Shown here: positions 48,191-56,975 of the stretch, one piece after another
Layout: every line of letters starts with the position of its first letter
How positions within the stretch are numbered: position 1 is the stretch's first letter
DNA from: Paenibacillus terricola
GTDB lineage: Bacteria > Bacillota > Bacilli > Paenibacillales > Paenibacillaceae
Direction of reading: 5' to 3'
Assembly: GCF_014779765.1 (NCBI RefSeq)
Contig: NZ_JACXZA010000001.1
Span: 1,178,001-1,242,000 of the forward strand
DNA: 64,000 nt
Notes under the pieces: generated by a model
Seen by the model: only the letters and a program-made list of their open reading frames with translations
What the model was told of the DNA's origin: nothing
Databases searched by the model: none
Program-made: the position numbers and the translations under genes

Positions 48191-48452
48191 TGATACGTAC
48201 AAGCAACGAAGGGAATTCAGTAGCTTAAGTCAGCCTATGCATCAGAGAGCCGGCGGGTGGTGCGAGCCGGTGCATGCGCTTAATGCGAATTACGTCCTGG
48301 AGCTTCTTATGTCCGAACCCGCGTATGCGGAAGGTCAAGACGGTCGTCGACCGTTATCCGACAAGAGTGGAATATGCCCCGCGCATGTTCAACATAGGGT
48401 GGTACCGCGATGACTCGTCCCTGTCTAACTGACAGGAACGGGTCTTTTTTGC
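48191..48452 (+). promoter_or_regulatory. T-box leader (tyrosine specificity) of tyrS
   Basis: The leader has the Stem I distal elements (AGAGAGCCGGCGGGTGGTG and a pairing GAGCCGGTGCA), a probable specifier TAC (Tyr) at 48291-48293, the invariant T-box AGGGTGGTACCGCG at 48396-48409, and a terminator. Uncharged tRNA-Tyr would bind and prevent termination, raising tyrS expression. Confidence 0.92.
48412..48450 (+). terminator. T-box conditional terminator
   Basis: A 14-bp stem with one mismatch and one wobble (GACTCGT-C-CCTGTC against GACAGG-A-ACGGGTC) and a run of six T. The competing antiterminator would use the T-box bases just upstream. Confidence 0.9.
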
Positions 48453-48494
48453 GATATTCGCCAATATTAAGATGAGATGATAGAAGGGAAGATT

Positions 48495-49790
48495 ATGACC
48501 ATGACTCAACCGACTGTTAAGGGCATTGCCGCTGATTTCCTAGAGGAACTCGAATACCGCGGCCTCATTCACCAGACGACGAACCGCGAAGCATTGCTGG
48601 AGAAGATGACCAATGACCGCGTCGTCTTGTACTGCGGATTTGATCCTACAGCAGACAGCCTGCATATCGGCAGCCTGCTCCCGATTCTGATGCTTCGCCG
48701 CTTCCAGCAAGCGGGCCATAATCCAATCGCGCTGGTCGGCGGCGGTACGGGTCTGATCGGCGACCCAAGCGGTCGTTCGACGGAGCGCTCGCTCAATTCC
48801 GACGATACGGTAGCGCAGTGGACAGATAGCCTGAAGCGTCAACTGTCCCGCTTCCTCGACTTCGATGCGCAGGACAACCCTGCGAAGCTCGTGAGCAACT
48901 ACGACTGGCTCGCGCCGCTCGATATCATTACGTTCCTGCGTGACATCGGCAAGAACTTCACCGTCAACTACATGCTGGCGAAGGATTCGGTTGATTCGCG
49001 TCTGGCGAACGGCATTTCGTTCACGGAATTCAGCTACATGATTCTGCAGGCTTACGACTTCTATCGTCTGCGGACGGAGCACAACTGCGCGCTTCAAATC
49101 GGCGGCAGCGACCAGTGGGGCAATATCACGGCAGGTCTCGACCTGATCGGCAAAATGGGCGGCGGCGACGCATACGGCATTACGATGCCGCTCGTTACGA
49201 AGAGCGACGGCAAGAAGTTCGGCAAATCCGAATCCGGCGCCGTATGGCTTGATTCGACGAAAACGTCGGTCTACACGTTCTATCAATTCTGGATCAACAC
49301 GGACGACAGCGACGTTATTAAGTTCTTGAAATATTTCACATTCCTCGATCGCGCGCAGATCGCAGCGCTTGAGACGGAGCTTAACGAGCGTCCAGAGAAG
49401 CGTGCAGCGCAGCGCGAGCTCGCTCGCGAAGTAACGCGTCTCGTGCATGGCGACGCAGCAGTGGAGAGCGCAGAGCGCATCACGGAGGCGTTGTTCTCCG
49501 GCGATGTGACGAAGCTTAACGAGTCCGAGCTCGTTGAAGCGCTGGCAGGCATGCCGACAGTTGAGCATGCAGCAGGCGAAGAGCCGCTGCTGATCGACCT
49601 GCTGATCGCATCGAAGGCCGCGCCATCGAAGCGCCAAGCGCGTCAAGACATCGAGAGCGGCGCCGTGTACGTCAACGGCGAGAAAACGACGAGCATCGAA
49701 GCTGTCGTCAGCGCATCGCAGCGTCTTCACGGTCAATACGTCGTGCTGCGCCGCGGCAAGAAGAACTACTACCTGGTGCGCTTCGTTTAA
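48495..49790 (+). CDS. tyrS: Tyrosyl-tRNA synthetase
   Basis: A 431-residue class I synthetase charging tRNA-Tyr. The HIGH-type motif is ADSLHIGSL, the KMSKS-type motif is KKFGKSESG, and VGGGTGLIGDPSGRS lies between. The C-terminal S4 RNA-binding domain starts around residue 360 (SKRQARQDIESGAVYVNG). The ATG at 48495 is chosen because GAAGGGAAG precedes it; an ATG 18 bases earlier lacks a site. Expression is controlled by the T-box upstream. Confidence 0.95.
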   Translation: MTMTQPTVKGIAADFLEELEYRGLIHQTTNREALLEKMTNDRVVLYCGFDPTADSLHIGSLLPILMLRRFQQAGHNPIALVGGGTGLIGDPSGRSTERSLNSDDTVAQWTDSLKRQLSRFLDFDAQDNPAKLVSNYDWLAPLDIITFLRDIGKNFTVNYMLAKDSVDSRLANGISFTEFSYMILQAYDFYRLRTEHNCALQIGGSDQWGNITAGLDLIGKMGGGDAYGITMPLVTKSDGKKFGKSESGAVWLDSTKTSVYTFYQFWINTDDSDVIKFLKYFTFLDRAQIAALETELNERPEKRAAQRELAREVTRLVHGDAAVESAERITEALFSGDVTKLNESELVEALAGMPTVEHAAGEEPLLIDLLIASKAAPSKRQARQDIESGAVYVNGEKTTSIEAVVSASQRLHGQYVVLRRGKKNYYLVRFV

Positions 49791-49808
49791 ATTGAGCGCC
49801 ACATTTTC

Positions 49809-49847
49809 CGCAGGCTGCAGCACTGTATTCCAGCGCTGCAGCCTGCG
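49809..49847 (+). repeat. Perfect 12-bp inverted repeat after tyrS
   Basis: CGCAGGCTGCAG at 49809-49820 and CTGCAGCCTGCG at 49836-49847 would form a stable mRNA 3' hairpin just before the terminator. Confidence 0.7.
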
Positions 49848-49848
49848 T

Positions 49849-49876
49849 TCAAGCCGCCCATATGGCGGCTTTTTTG
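49849..49876 (+). terminator. Intrinsic terminator after tyrS
   Basis: AAGCCGCC pairs with GGCGGCTT over a short loop, followed by TTTTTG. Confidence 0.9.
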
Positions 49877-49928
49877 CGTCCGCGGCAGGCGTGATGTCAT
49901 ATTTTGTGAACAAAAATAGGCTGGTATA

Positions 49929-49942
49929 GGAACGCATGTTCT
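49929..49942. promoter_or_regulatory. LexA (DinR) box 1
   Basis: GGAACGCATGTTCT contains the perfect GAAC-N4-GTTC core of the Gram-positive SOS box, immediately before the TATAAT at 49946-49951. Confidence 0.85.
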
Positions 49943-49964
49943 GTATATAATATAGAGCGATAGG

Positions 49965-49978
49965 GGAACATACGTTTC
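49965..49978. promoter_or_regulatory. LexA (DinR) box 2
   Basis: GGAACATACGTTTC fits the GAACRNRYGTTYC consensus. It lies downstream of the -10, so both boxes bracket the promoter of the uvrX transcript. Confidence 0.75.
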
Positions 49979-49996
49979 TGTACAGGAGGGGTTGGA

Positions 49997-50083
49997 ATGC
50001 CGGTTGCACGGAAAGTGGCCGATGGCGGTGCACCCTGCGTCCGTGGAAGGACGTTTTGTCCGGTGAAACGCGATGGCTGTTAA
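49997..50083 (+). CDS. Possible 28-codon leader peptide overlapping uvrX
   Basis: ATG at 49997 is preceded by AGGAGGGG, the best ribosome-binding site in this transcript. The frame runs MPVARKVADGGAPCVRGRTF and on to TAA at 50081-50083, overlapping the polymerase start by 11 bases. The polymerase has only a poor site of its own, so it may be translated by coupling to this small ORF. I recognise no family. Confidence 0.4.
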   Translation: MPVARKVADGGAPCVRGRTFCPVKRDGC

Positions 50084-51338
50084 ACGTACGGTAATGCTTG
50101 CAGACTGTCAATCGTTCTATGCCAGCGTCGAGAAATCGCAAAATCCCGATTACGCAGGCAAACCAATTGTCGTTGCCGGCGACCCGGAGCGACGCTCGGG
50201 CATCGTGCTTGCCGCCTGCCCGCTCGCTAAGGCGAAGGGGGTAACGACGGCCGAACGGGTAGGGGAAGCGGTGGCGAAATGTCCGGAGCTCATCGTCGTG
50301 CGCCCGCGGATGGCGGAATATATTCGAGTGTCGCTTCAAATCTCGGATATTTACCGTTCATACACCGATCTGGTGGAGCCCTACAGCATCGACGAGCAGT
50401 TTATTGATGTGACGGGCTCCCTGCATTTATTCGGCGGCAATGTAGAAACGATGGCGCGGCACATGCAGCAGCAGGTGCTGTCGGAGACGGGCATCTACTG
50501 CCGCTTCGGCATTGCCGAGAACAAAATATTAGCGAAAACCGCATGCGACAACTTTGCGAAGAAGAATGCTTCGGGCCTCTACGTGCTGGAGAAGGAACGA
50601 CTGGCGGAATCGCTCTGGAAGCTGCCGATCAGCAAGCTGTTTATGGCGGGCAATCGGATGACTTACCATTTTCACGCGATGGGCATTGAGACGATTGGAG
50701 ACCTTGCGGCGACGCCGCTGGATCGATTAAAGCAGCTGATGCGACGCAAGTTCGGCAAAAACTCGGACATTAACGCGGAGTTATACTGGCGGATCGCGAG
50801 CGGTGTGGACGACAGTCCCGTGACGCCGGGTACGCATGAATCGCCGCCGCAGTCGATCGGGCATCAGATGACGCTGCCTCGGGATTACGGCACGCTTGAG
50901 GAGATTAAGGTCGTTGTGCTGGAGCTGACGGAGCTGGTGTGCCAGCGGTGCCGCAGCAAAGGTTTCATGGGTCAGGTCATTGCGGTCGGCTGCCAAGGGG
51001 CGGACTTCGACAGGCCGACCGGTTTCTTCCGCCAGTTCAAGATGGCAGATCCGACGAATGTGACCAACCATGTCTACCGAGAGGCAGTCCGGCTGCTGGA
51101 GCGGCATTGGGACGGCAATCCGGTCCGCAAGGTAGGCGTAACACTCGGACAATTCAGCAACAGTGAGCAGTACCAGCTGTCGCTGTTCGATGATCGGGAG
51201 CGCTTCATGGCGTTGGAGCGGGCCACAGATGCGCTGAAGGAGAAGTATGGGGATACGGTCATTATGCGCGCCGTTTCAATGACGCACGCGGGTCAAGCGC
51301 GGGATCGTTCCGGCAAAATCGGAGGTCATTACAAATGA
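50073..51338 (+). CDS. Y-family DNA polymerase, UvrX/YqjW type
   Basis: A 421-residue translesion polymerase. Catalytic acidic motifs are LADCQSFYASVE (N-terminus) and YSIDEQFIDVTG. A helix-hairpin-helix region follows near 195-230, and the little-finger domain fills about 255-360. A clamp-binding motif QLSLFDD is at about residue 370. The UvrX/YqjW subgroup is supported by the yolD-like gene that overlaps its stop. Two LexA boxes in the promoter indicate induction by DNA damage. Confidence 0.92.
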   Translation: MAVKRTVMLADCQSFYASVEKSQNPDYAGKPIVVAGDPERRSGIVLAACPLAKAKGVTTAERVGEAVAKCPELIVVRPRMAEYIRVSLQISDIYRSYTDLVEPYSIDEQFIDVTGSLHLFGGNVETMARHMQQQVLSETGIYCRFGIAENKILAKTACDNFAKKNASGLYVLEKERLAESLWKLPISKLFMAGNRMTYHFHAMGIETIGDLAATPLDRLKQLMRRKFGKNSDINAELYWRIASGVDDSPVTPGTHESPPQSIGHQMTLPRDYGTLEEIKVVVLELTELVCQRCRSKGFMGQVIAVGCQGADFDRPTGFFRQFKMADPTNVTNHVYREAVRLLERHWDGNPVRKVGVTLGQFSNSEQYQLSLFDDRERFMALERATDALKEKYGDTVIMRAVSMTHAGQARDRSGKIGGHYK

Positions 51339-51673
51339 GCAAAAAACTTCAAGGCAACGGCCTGTGGGAATCGAGCCGGATGATGCTGCCTGAGCATAAG
51401 CTGGAGTTGATCAACAGCGCCAAAGAATTGAAGCGCCGCGCACCGGTCGAGCTCGACGAGCATGAGTGGGAGCAGATAGAGCGGCTAATGACAGAGTCTT
51501 ACCAGCTGCGGCAGCCGATTGAACTGCGGATGTATCATCCTTACGAAGAGACGAAGGTGATCGGAACAGTTGACCGAATCGACAGCTACCGCGGACGGTT
51601 TATGGTGGATGGCGAGTGGTTTGAGATAAAGCAAATTGAGGGAGCTGAGAGCGAAGGCGGAGATGCGGAGTAG
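51335..51673 (+). CDS. YolD-like family protein
   Basis: A 112-residue protein of the YolD family, usually encoded next to UvrX-type polymerases and proposed to be UmuD-like partners on genomic context only. It begins MSKKLQGNGLWESSRMMLPE and contains YHPYEETKVIGTVDRID and GEWFEIKQIE. ATGA overlap with the polymerase; a terminator follows. Confidence 0.9.
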   Translation: MSKKLQGNGLWESSRMMLPEHKLELINSAKELKRRAPVELDEHEWEQIERLMTESYQLRQPIELRMYHPYEETKVIGTVDRIDSYRGRFMVDGEWFEIKQIEGAESEGGDAE

Positions 51674-51705
51674 CTCGGACGGGTTGGATAGCAAGGCAGA
51701 AGAAG

Positions 51706-51740
51706 CGGAGATAGGTGCAGAAATGCGCCTATCTCTTTTT
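51706..51740 (+). terminator. Intrinsic terminator after yolD
   Basis: GAGATAGGTGCA pairs with TGCGCCTATCTC (one wobble) over a GAAA loop, followed by five T. Confidence 0.9.
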
Positions 51741-52084
51741 ACTGAGAGGGCAGAAAGAGCAGATACACCTACGTCGAACAAAGCGCCGTCCTGCGGGAAC
51801 GTAGATGTAAATGCACATGGGTCATCGGCGTACTTCTATTCGTCATCGCTCTCTTTGAGCGGAACTATACGACCCATCTATGGTTAGGCAAGTATTTTAT
51901 GAGAAACTATATACTAATCTTTCAGTTCGGTATTCCCGCTGTCATGCTGCTGATCGGCCTTCGTCGGAGGCAAAGCGAGATGCCAAGCGCCGAGTCGGAA
52001 GCTTTTACAAAATAAACCATTATCCTGAGCAAGTTGTCCAAACCAAAACGATAGAACCACCATACTGTATTGTATCTTGAATTA
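51741..52084 (+). other. Intergenic region upstream of the 141-aa gene
   Basis: About 340 bases without a supported gene; short open frames here lack ribosome-binding sites. A TATACT at 51910-51915 could be a -10 box, but no paired -35 is clear, and a sporulation sigma promoter cannot be excluded. Confidence 0.4.
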
Positions 52085-52100
52085 CAGGAGGTGAATCGCT

Positions 52101-52526
52101 ATGGGTACTTTTTTGGATATGAGAAGTTCCATGAATGCGAATGCATCTGGCTCGATCGGTGTTAGCTTGACGACTGTTCCTCAGTTGTTCGGCATCATCG
52201 GTCTGCAAACGAAAAACGTAGCTAACCCAATCGTAACGCTTGCGGGAACGGTTGGTATTAGCGGCGGTGCGCTTGGCAATACGTTTACAATCGAAATCGT
52301 TCGCGGCGTAACAGGCGGCACGACGATCTACACGCTGCAATCGGCTATCGCGCTGGACGTGCTGAACGGCTCCAGTGAAGTTAGCTTCAACGTGCAGGAC
52401 TTGCTTGCACCTGCGGCGGCTGAAACGGTGTACAGTGCTTTTATTTCCGGCGGCCCGCTGGCTGTACTGACAGGCGCACGCAACGGCCCAGAAACATTCT
52501 ACGGCATCGCTTCGAGCTCCGTGTAA
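52101..52526 (+). CDS. Unrecognised 141-aa beta-rich protein, candidate surface/spore protein
   Basis: The product has no signal peptide or membrane helix. It is rich in Gly, Ser, Thr, Val and Ile with alternating beta-strand patterns (IVTLAGTVGISGGALGNTF, TIEIVRGVTGGTTIYTLQ, SSEVSFNVQDLLAP). Composition and size recall small exosporium or BclA-C-terminal-like beta-sandwich proteins of spores, but I cannot assign a family. AGGAGGTGA, a perfect ribosome-binding site, is eight bases before the ATG. It has its own terminator and lies directly before the glycan locus, so it could be a glycosylated acceptor; that is inference. Confidence 0.6.
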   Translation: MGTFLDMRSSMNANASGSIGVSLTTVPQLFGIIGLQTKNVANPIVTLAGTVGISGGALGNTFTIEIVRGVTGGTTIYTLQSAIALDVLNGSSEVSFNVQDLLAPAAAETVYSAFISGGPLAVLTGARNGPETFYGIASSSV

Positions 52527-52550
52527 GCTCAACACCTTCACAGCTGCAAA

Positions 52551-52582
52551 AGATATGCGTCCCTCGGGGCGCATATTTTTTT
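52551..52582 (+). terminator. Intrinsic terminator between the 141-aa gene and the glycan locus
   Basis: ATATGCG pairs with CGCATAT, extended inside by CCC/GGG-type pairs, and is followed by seven T. Confidence 0.9.
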
Positions 52583-52666
52583 GTGCATATGGGCATATGC
52601 GTCCATACAGACCATATTGGATCGGCATACGATAGCAAACAGTCTATGCATGCAAGGAGGTCTCCC

Positions 52667-53833
52667 GTGATAACGATAAGCTTGTGCATGATCGTGAAAA
52701 ACGAAGAGGGGGTGCTGGCGAGATGCCTCGATTCGGTGGCTGATCTTGTGGACGAGATCAACATCATTGACACGGGCTCGACCGATGCGACCAAAGCGAT
52801 TGCCGCACGGTACACGGACCGTATTTTCGATTTTGAATGGATTGATGATTTCGCTGCGGCACGCAATTTCGCATTCGAGCAGGCGACCTGCTCGCACATG
52901 ATGTGGTTGGATGCTGACGACATTATGCTGGAGAAGGACCGCGAGGCGTTCAAAAAGCTGGTAGCCAAAATGCCTGACGACATAGATTCGATTATTATGG
53001 AGTACCATTTAGCTTTCGATAAGGCAGGCAATCCGGCTGCTGGCGCCCGCCGCAATCGGATTGTCAGGCGAGAGAAGGGTTATCGCTGGTACAACCCGAT
53101 ACATGAATATTTGGACGTGACAGAAGGCAAAGTGTACGTCTCTGAAGTGGCGATCTCTCATGAGCGGATGGGCGATCACTCTGCGAGGAACATGGAGATT
53201 TTCAAGAAGAAGCTGCTGCAGGGAGGCGCGAAGCTCGAGAGCCGCAACCAGCTGTATTATGCCAATGAGCTTGTCGACCAGCAGATGTATACGGAGGCGG
53301 CAGAGCAATACGAGCAGTTTGTACGTAATGAGAACGAGACGGCGGAGGATCGCATGTTCGCCTACAGCAAACTGGCAGAGTGCTACCATCATCTGAATCA
53401 GAAGCAGAAGAAGATGCAGTCGCTGTTGTTAGCCTTGCAATTCGCGGTTCCAAGGGCGGATCATTGCTGCTCGATCGGATACAGCTTCGAGGAGAGAGGA
53501 CAATACGATGCGGCGGTCCATTGGTATGAGCTGGCGCTGACGCTGCCGAAACCGCAATATCATATGGGGCTGCTCAACCTCGTCTGCTGGACGTGGATGC
53601 CGCATGTTCAGCTATGCATTTGTTATGCCAAGCTGGGACAAATCGAGAACGCCTATAAGCACAATGAGAAGGCCCTTGCTTATTTGCCTGATGATGTCAA
53701 TCTGCTGGACAATAAGCTGCGGTTGGAGCAGGCGCTTGGGATCGCGCAGACGGCAGAGAACAATCAGGAGCCGATCGGGGAATCTGCACCTCAGCCCGAT
53801 GATCCGAACGGCGGAACGGAGTCCCCATGCTGA
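52667..53833 (+). CDS. Family 2 glycosyltransferase with TPR-like repeats
   Basis: A 388-residue protein. The GT-A domain (about 1-210) has ITISLCMIVKNEEGVLARCL, IIDTGSTDAT and the metal-binding MMWLDADD. TPR-like helices follow (about 205-360: NQLYYANELVDQQMYTEAAE, ERGQYDAAVHWYELAL). This architecture is common in Bacilli for enzymes decorating surface or spore proteins. Translation starts at GTG 52667, fixed by AAGGAGG six bases upstream; the longer frame from 52583 lies in the terminator. The gene overlaps the next by seven bases, starting the glycan operon. Confidence 0.88.
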   Translation: MITISLCMIVKNEEGVLARCLDSVADLVDEINIIDTGSTDATKAIAARYTDRIFDFEWIDDFAAARNFAFEQATCSHMMWLDADDIMLEKDREAFKKLVAKMPDDIDSIIMEYHLAFDKAGNPAAGARRNRIVRREKGYRWYNPIHEYLDVTEGKVYVSEVAISHERMGDHSARNMEIFKKKLLQGGAKLESRNQLYYANELVDQQMYTEAAEQYEQFVRNENETAEDRMFAYSKLAECYHHLNQKQKKMQSLLLALQFAVPRADHCCSIGYSFEERGQYDAAVHWYELALTLPKPQYHMGLLNLVCWTWMPHVQLCICYAKLGQIENAYKHNEKALAYLPDDVNLLDNKLRLEQALGIAQTAENNQEPIGESAPQPDDPNGGTESPC

Positions 53834-56124
53834 CGAGCATTATTCTAGTAACGTACAACAAGCTGGAATATACGCAGCAGTGCATCGAGAGCATCCGCCG
53901 GCATACGACGCAGGGAAGCTTCGAGATCATTGCAGTAGATAATGGATCAAGCGACGGTACGCAAGATTGGTTGGAACAACAGGATGATATCCGCTTCATT
54001 GCTAATGCGGACAACGCTGGATTTCCAAGAGCATGCAATCAGGGGTTAGAACAGGCTGTAGGAGAGCTGCTGATGCTGCTCAATAACGATACGCTCGTCA
54101 CGCCGCGTTGGCTGGACGGACTGAAGGCAGCGCTGCTGAGCGATCCGGCAATAGGCGCAGTAGGTCCTGTAACGAATGCAGCCTCTTACTTAACGAGCAT
54201 TCCGGTGCCTTATCAGGACGGAGATGCGATGGAGTCGTTCGCGGAATCGTTCAACCATTCTGATTCATCCAAATGGGAAGAGCGGCTCAAGCTGATCGGT
54301 TACTGTTTGCTTATGAAACGGGAGGCTTACGAGAAGGTCGGTCCGCTGGATGAGCGTTTCGGGATTGGGAATTACGAGGATGACGATCTGAGTTTGCGTA
54401 TATGGCTTGCTGGCTACCGCTTGCTGCTCTGCAATGATACATTCATCCATCATTACGGGAGCGTATCGTTCGGCGAGAATATGAAGCAGTTTCAAGAGCT
54501 GCTGCATGTAAATTCGGACCAGTTCATGAGCATTTGGGGGTTTCGGCCAGCTCTCGCTCTTAATATTCGCACGGACCTGCTTGGGATGGTCGAGGGCGAA
54601 TTCAAACAGAAGAACCCGCTTCGCGTAATGGAAATCGGCTGCGGCTGCGGCGGTACGCTGCTCGCGATCAAATATCGTTTTCCAGGCTCAGAGTTGTATG
54701 GGGCAGAGAGGAACGAAGCGGCTGCGCGTATTGCAGGCGCGGTCGGCATTACGGTCTTCCGTTCCGGTCGGCCGAATGAGTGGTCGATTCCCGATGGAAC
54801 GCTCGATATGGTGCTGATCGGCGATGCGCATGCGTACGCAGCATTGCCTCAGCTAATGGCAGCTGTTACGCGTAAGCTTCGTGTTGGCGGTTGGATAGCG
54901 GCAGGATATGCGAACCGACAGTTTTACCGATACAGCAACCGGATAGCGGAAGGGGAGGCGGTTGACGCCTCGCTGCTGCACACCATGAATGAAGCGGCAG
55001 CGGTTATGGCGGGAGCGGGCATCGGCGGCTTGCGGCCTGCGCTTGCATTGGAGCCGGAAGCTGAGCGAGATCAGGAAGGCATAATGACGGCTGCTCTGCG
55101 GGATATCGAGACGTCCGATAATGAGCGGATGGCTTCTTACTTCGTCCTGATGGGCCGCCGGACTACATCGATTCCGGCGAAGCAGACGAGGGATGAAGAA
55201 GCTGCGGAGCGGCCAGAACAGGAAGAACAGGAAGAACAGGAAGAACAGGAAGAACAGGAAGAACAGGAACAGACAGAGACGAAATCAGAATCAGCAGTCG
55301 TCCCTCCTGCAACTGCTGCAGGCAGCCGAGAAAGTTCACAGCAAGAAGCATCTAGCGACGCAGCTATCAAGGAACAGAATGATATCGCTTTTACGGGCGA
55401 ACGCCTAGTTGTGAATGCAGAAGTGAAAACTCAGTTCCGCGATGTATACGACGAGCATATGGTGCGTTATACAGCCGCAGCGAGATATGTGTCCAGTCTG
55501 CATGTGCTGGATGCGGCATGCGGTGCTGGTTATGGTTCGCGCATGCTGCTCGAGTCTGGTGCTGCATCGGTCATCGGCATCGACATCGATGTCGAGACGA
55601 TCCGAGCAGCACAGCGGGATTATGGCAAACCGGGCATCGTGTATATGCAAGGAGACGTGCTGCGGCTTCCGTTCGCAGATGGCACGTTCGATGCGGTTGT
55701 ATCGTTCGAGACGATTGAACATGTCGAGGACGGATATGCATGGGTGCGGGAATCGGCTCGCGTGCTTCGCTCTGGAGGACTGCTTATTGTCTCGACGCCG
55801 AATCGCGAAGTGACGAATGCATCGAATTATTGGGAAGAGGCTCCTTTTAATCCTCATCATCAGTTCGAGTACAGCATTGGCGAGCTGCTTGGCGATCTTC
55901 TGCGCGAGTATACGATTGAGGCGCTCTACGGACAGAATTGGATCGATGACTCGCAGTTTGCTGCCATGCGCTGGCTGCGGGATACGAATCAGATGACCGT
56001 AGATCGCGATGAGCAGTATCGAATTTCTTCTGCGGGCAGCGAGTTGCAGCCATTCCACCAGTTCCGCAGCGGCAAACCAATGTACATCGTTGCAATATGC
56101 CGCAAACGGCAGGGAGGCGCTTAA
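53827..56124 (+). CDS. Glycosyltransferase fused to two methyltransferase domains
   Basis: A 765-residue three-part protein. A GT2 domain (about 1-255) has SIILVTYNKLEYTQQCIESI, VDNGSSDGT and LLNNDTLVTP. A first SAM-methyltransferase-like domain (about 262-430) has RVMEIGCGCGGTLLAI. A hinge at 464-481 is six exact copies of Glu-Gln-Glu. A second methyltransferase (about 515-765) has VLDAACGAGYGSRML, GDVLRLPF and FETIEHVEDGY. It probably adds a sugar and methylates it or the chain end in one polypeptide. The second domain looks canonical; the first lacks some later motifs and may be degenerate. Confidence 0.85.
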   Translation: MLTSIILVTYNKLEYTQQCIESIRRHTTQGSFEIIAVDNGSSDGTQDWLEQQDDIRFIANADNAGFPRACNQGLEQAVGELLMLLNNDTLVTPRWLDGLKAALLSDPAIGAVGPVTNAASYLTSIPVPYQDGDAMESFAESFNHSDSSKWEERLKLIGYCLLMKREAYEKVGPLDERFGIGNYEDDDLSLRIWLAGYRLLLCNDTFIHHYGSVSFGENMKQFQELLHVNSDQFMSIWGFRPALALNIRTDLLGMVEGEFKQKNPLRVMEIGCGCGGTLLAIKYRFPGSELYGAERNEAAARIAGAVGITVFRSGRPNEWSIPDGTLDMVLIGDAHAYAALPQLMAAVTRKLRVGGWIAAGYANRQFYRYSNRIAEGEAVDASLLHTMNEAAAVMAGAGIGGLRPALALEPEAERDQEGIMTAALRDIETSDNERMASYFVLMGRRTTSIPAKQTRDEEAAERPEQEEQEEQEEQEEQEEQEQTETKSESAVVPPATAAGSRESSQQEASSDAAIKEQNDIAFTGERLVVNAEVKTQFRDVYDEHMVRYTAAARYVSSLHVLDAACGAGYGSRMLLESGAASVIGIDIDVETIRAAQRDYGKPGIVYMQGDVLRLPFADGTFDAVVSFETIEHVEDGYAWVRESARVLRSGGLLIVSTPNREVTNASNYWEEAPFNPHHQFEYSIGELLGDLLREYTIEALYGQNWIDDSQFAAMRWLRDTNQMTVDRDEQYRISSAGSELQPFHQFRSGKPMYIVAICRKRQGGA
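55216..55269 (+). repeat. Six perfect 9-bp repeats (GAACAGGAA) in the interdomain hinge
   Basis: Six identical in-frame units encode (Glu-Gln-Glu)6 between the two methyltransferase domains. Identity at the DNA level suggests recent slippage. Confidence 0.95.
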
Positions 56125-56126
56125 GC

Positions 56127-56912
56127 ATGAAGGTCGTCATATTGGCCGGCGGTCTCGGCACGCGGATCAGCGAGGAATCGCATCTTAAGCCGAAACCAAT
56201 GATTGAGATCGGCGGCAAGCCGATTTTATGGCATATTATGAAAATTTACGCGCATCAAGGGTTTACGGACTTCATCATTTGCCTCGGATATAAAGGATTC
56301 GTTGTAAAGGAGTACTTCGAGCATTACTTTCTGCATGAATCGGATGTCACATTCGACTTTCGCGGGGGCGAACGGACGGTAACGACCATTCATCGGCATC
56401 AGGCCGAGCCGTGGCGAGTGACGCTCGTAGATACGGGACTCGATACGATGACAGGCGGACGGTTGAAGCGGGCGGCTCCTTATCTAGAGGATGAAACCTT
56501 TATGCTGACCTACGGCGATGGCGTAGCGGATATCGACCTGCAGCAACTGCTTCTTCATCATCGCACGCATGGCAAGCTGGCGACGGTGACAGCGGTTCAG
56601 CCGGTCGGAAGGTTCGGCTCACTTGCGCTTGGCGCTGATCATTCCGTAGCGACGTTCGCGGAGAAGCCGCGTGGGGATGGCCATTGGGTAAGCGGCGGAT
56701 TCTTCGTGCTTGAGCCGGGTGCGTTGGAGCGAATAGACGGGGACGAAATGATGCTGGAGAAAGAGCCGCTGGAACGGCTCGCAAGCGAGGGACAGCTGAT
56801 GGCTTATCAGCATGCCGGGTATTGGCAGTCGATGGATACGATGCGAGATAGAGCGCTGCTGGAAGAGCAGTGGCGTTCGGGCAATGCGCCTTGGCGGATA
56901 TGGGGAAGTTAG
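56127..56912 (+). CDS. rfbF: Glucose-1-phosphate cytidylyltransferase
   Basis: A 261-residue nucleotidyltransferase making CDP-glucose from CTP and glucose-1-phosphate, the first step to CDP-6-deoxy sugars. It starts MKVVILAGGLGTRISEES, the pyrophosphorylase signature, followed by KPKPMIEIGGKPILWHIMK, the strongly RfbF-like CLGYKGFVVKEYF and the product-site LTYGDGVADID. GGGAGG nine bases upstream picks this ATG over the open frame before it. It pairs with rfbG immediately downstream. Confidence 0.94.
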   Translation: MKVVILAGGLGTRISEESHLKPKPMIEIGGKPILWHIMKIYAHQGFTDFIICLGYKGFVVKEYFEHYFLHESDVTFDFRGGERTVTTIHRHQAEPWRVTLVDTGLDTMTGGRLKRAAPYLEDETFMLTYGDGVADIDLQQLLLHHRTHGKLATVTAVQPVGRFGSLALGADHSVATFAEKPRGDGHWVSGGFFVLEPGALERIDGDEMMLEKEPLERLASEGQLMAYQHAGYWQSMDTMRDRALLEEQWRSGNAPWRIWGS

Positions 56913-56975
56913 GGCACTGCTTTTGTTGATGGCGATGGCAAATTGCATGCGTTAAGAAAGCTGGGAGGACAGCAG

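Noticed and set aside
48540-50339. 599-codon open frame on the minus strand across tyrS
   Set aside because: It lies exactly opposite tyrS and the uvrX start, has no ribosome-binding site and its composition (many Arg, Ala, Gln, His) is typical of antisense frames in GC-rich genes.
51636-52080. Two short plus-strand ORFs between yolD and the 141-aa gene
   Set aside because: The first spans the yolD terminator, the second lacks a ribosome-binding site and family resemblance.
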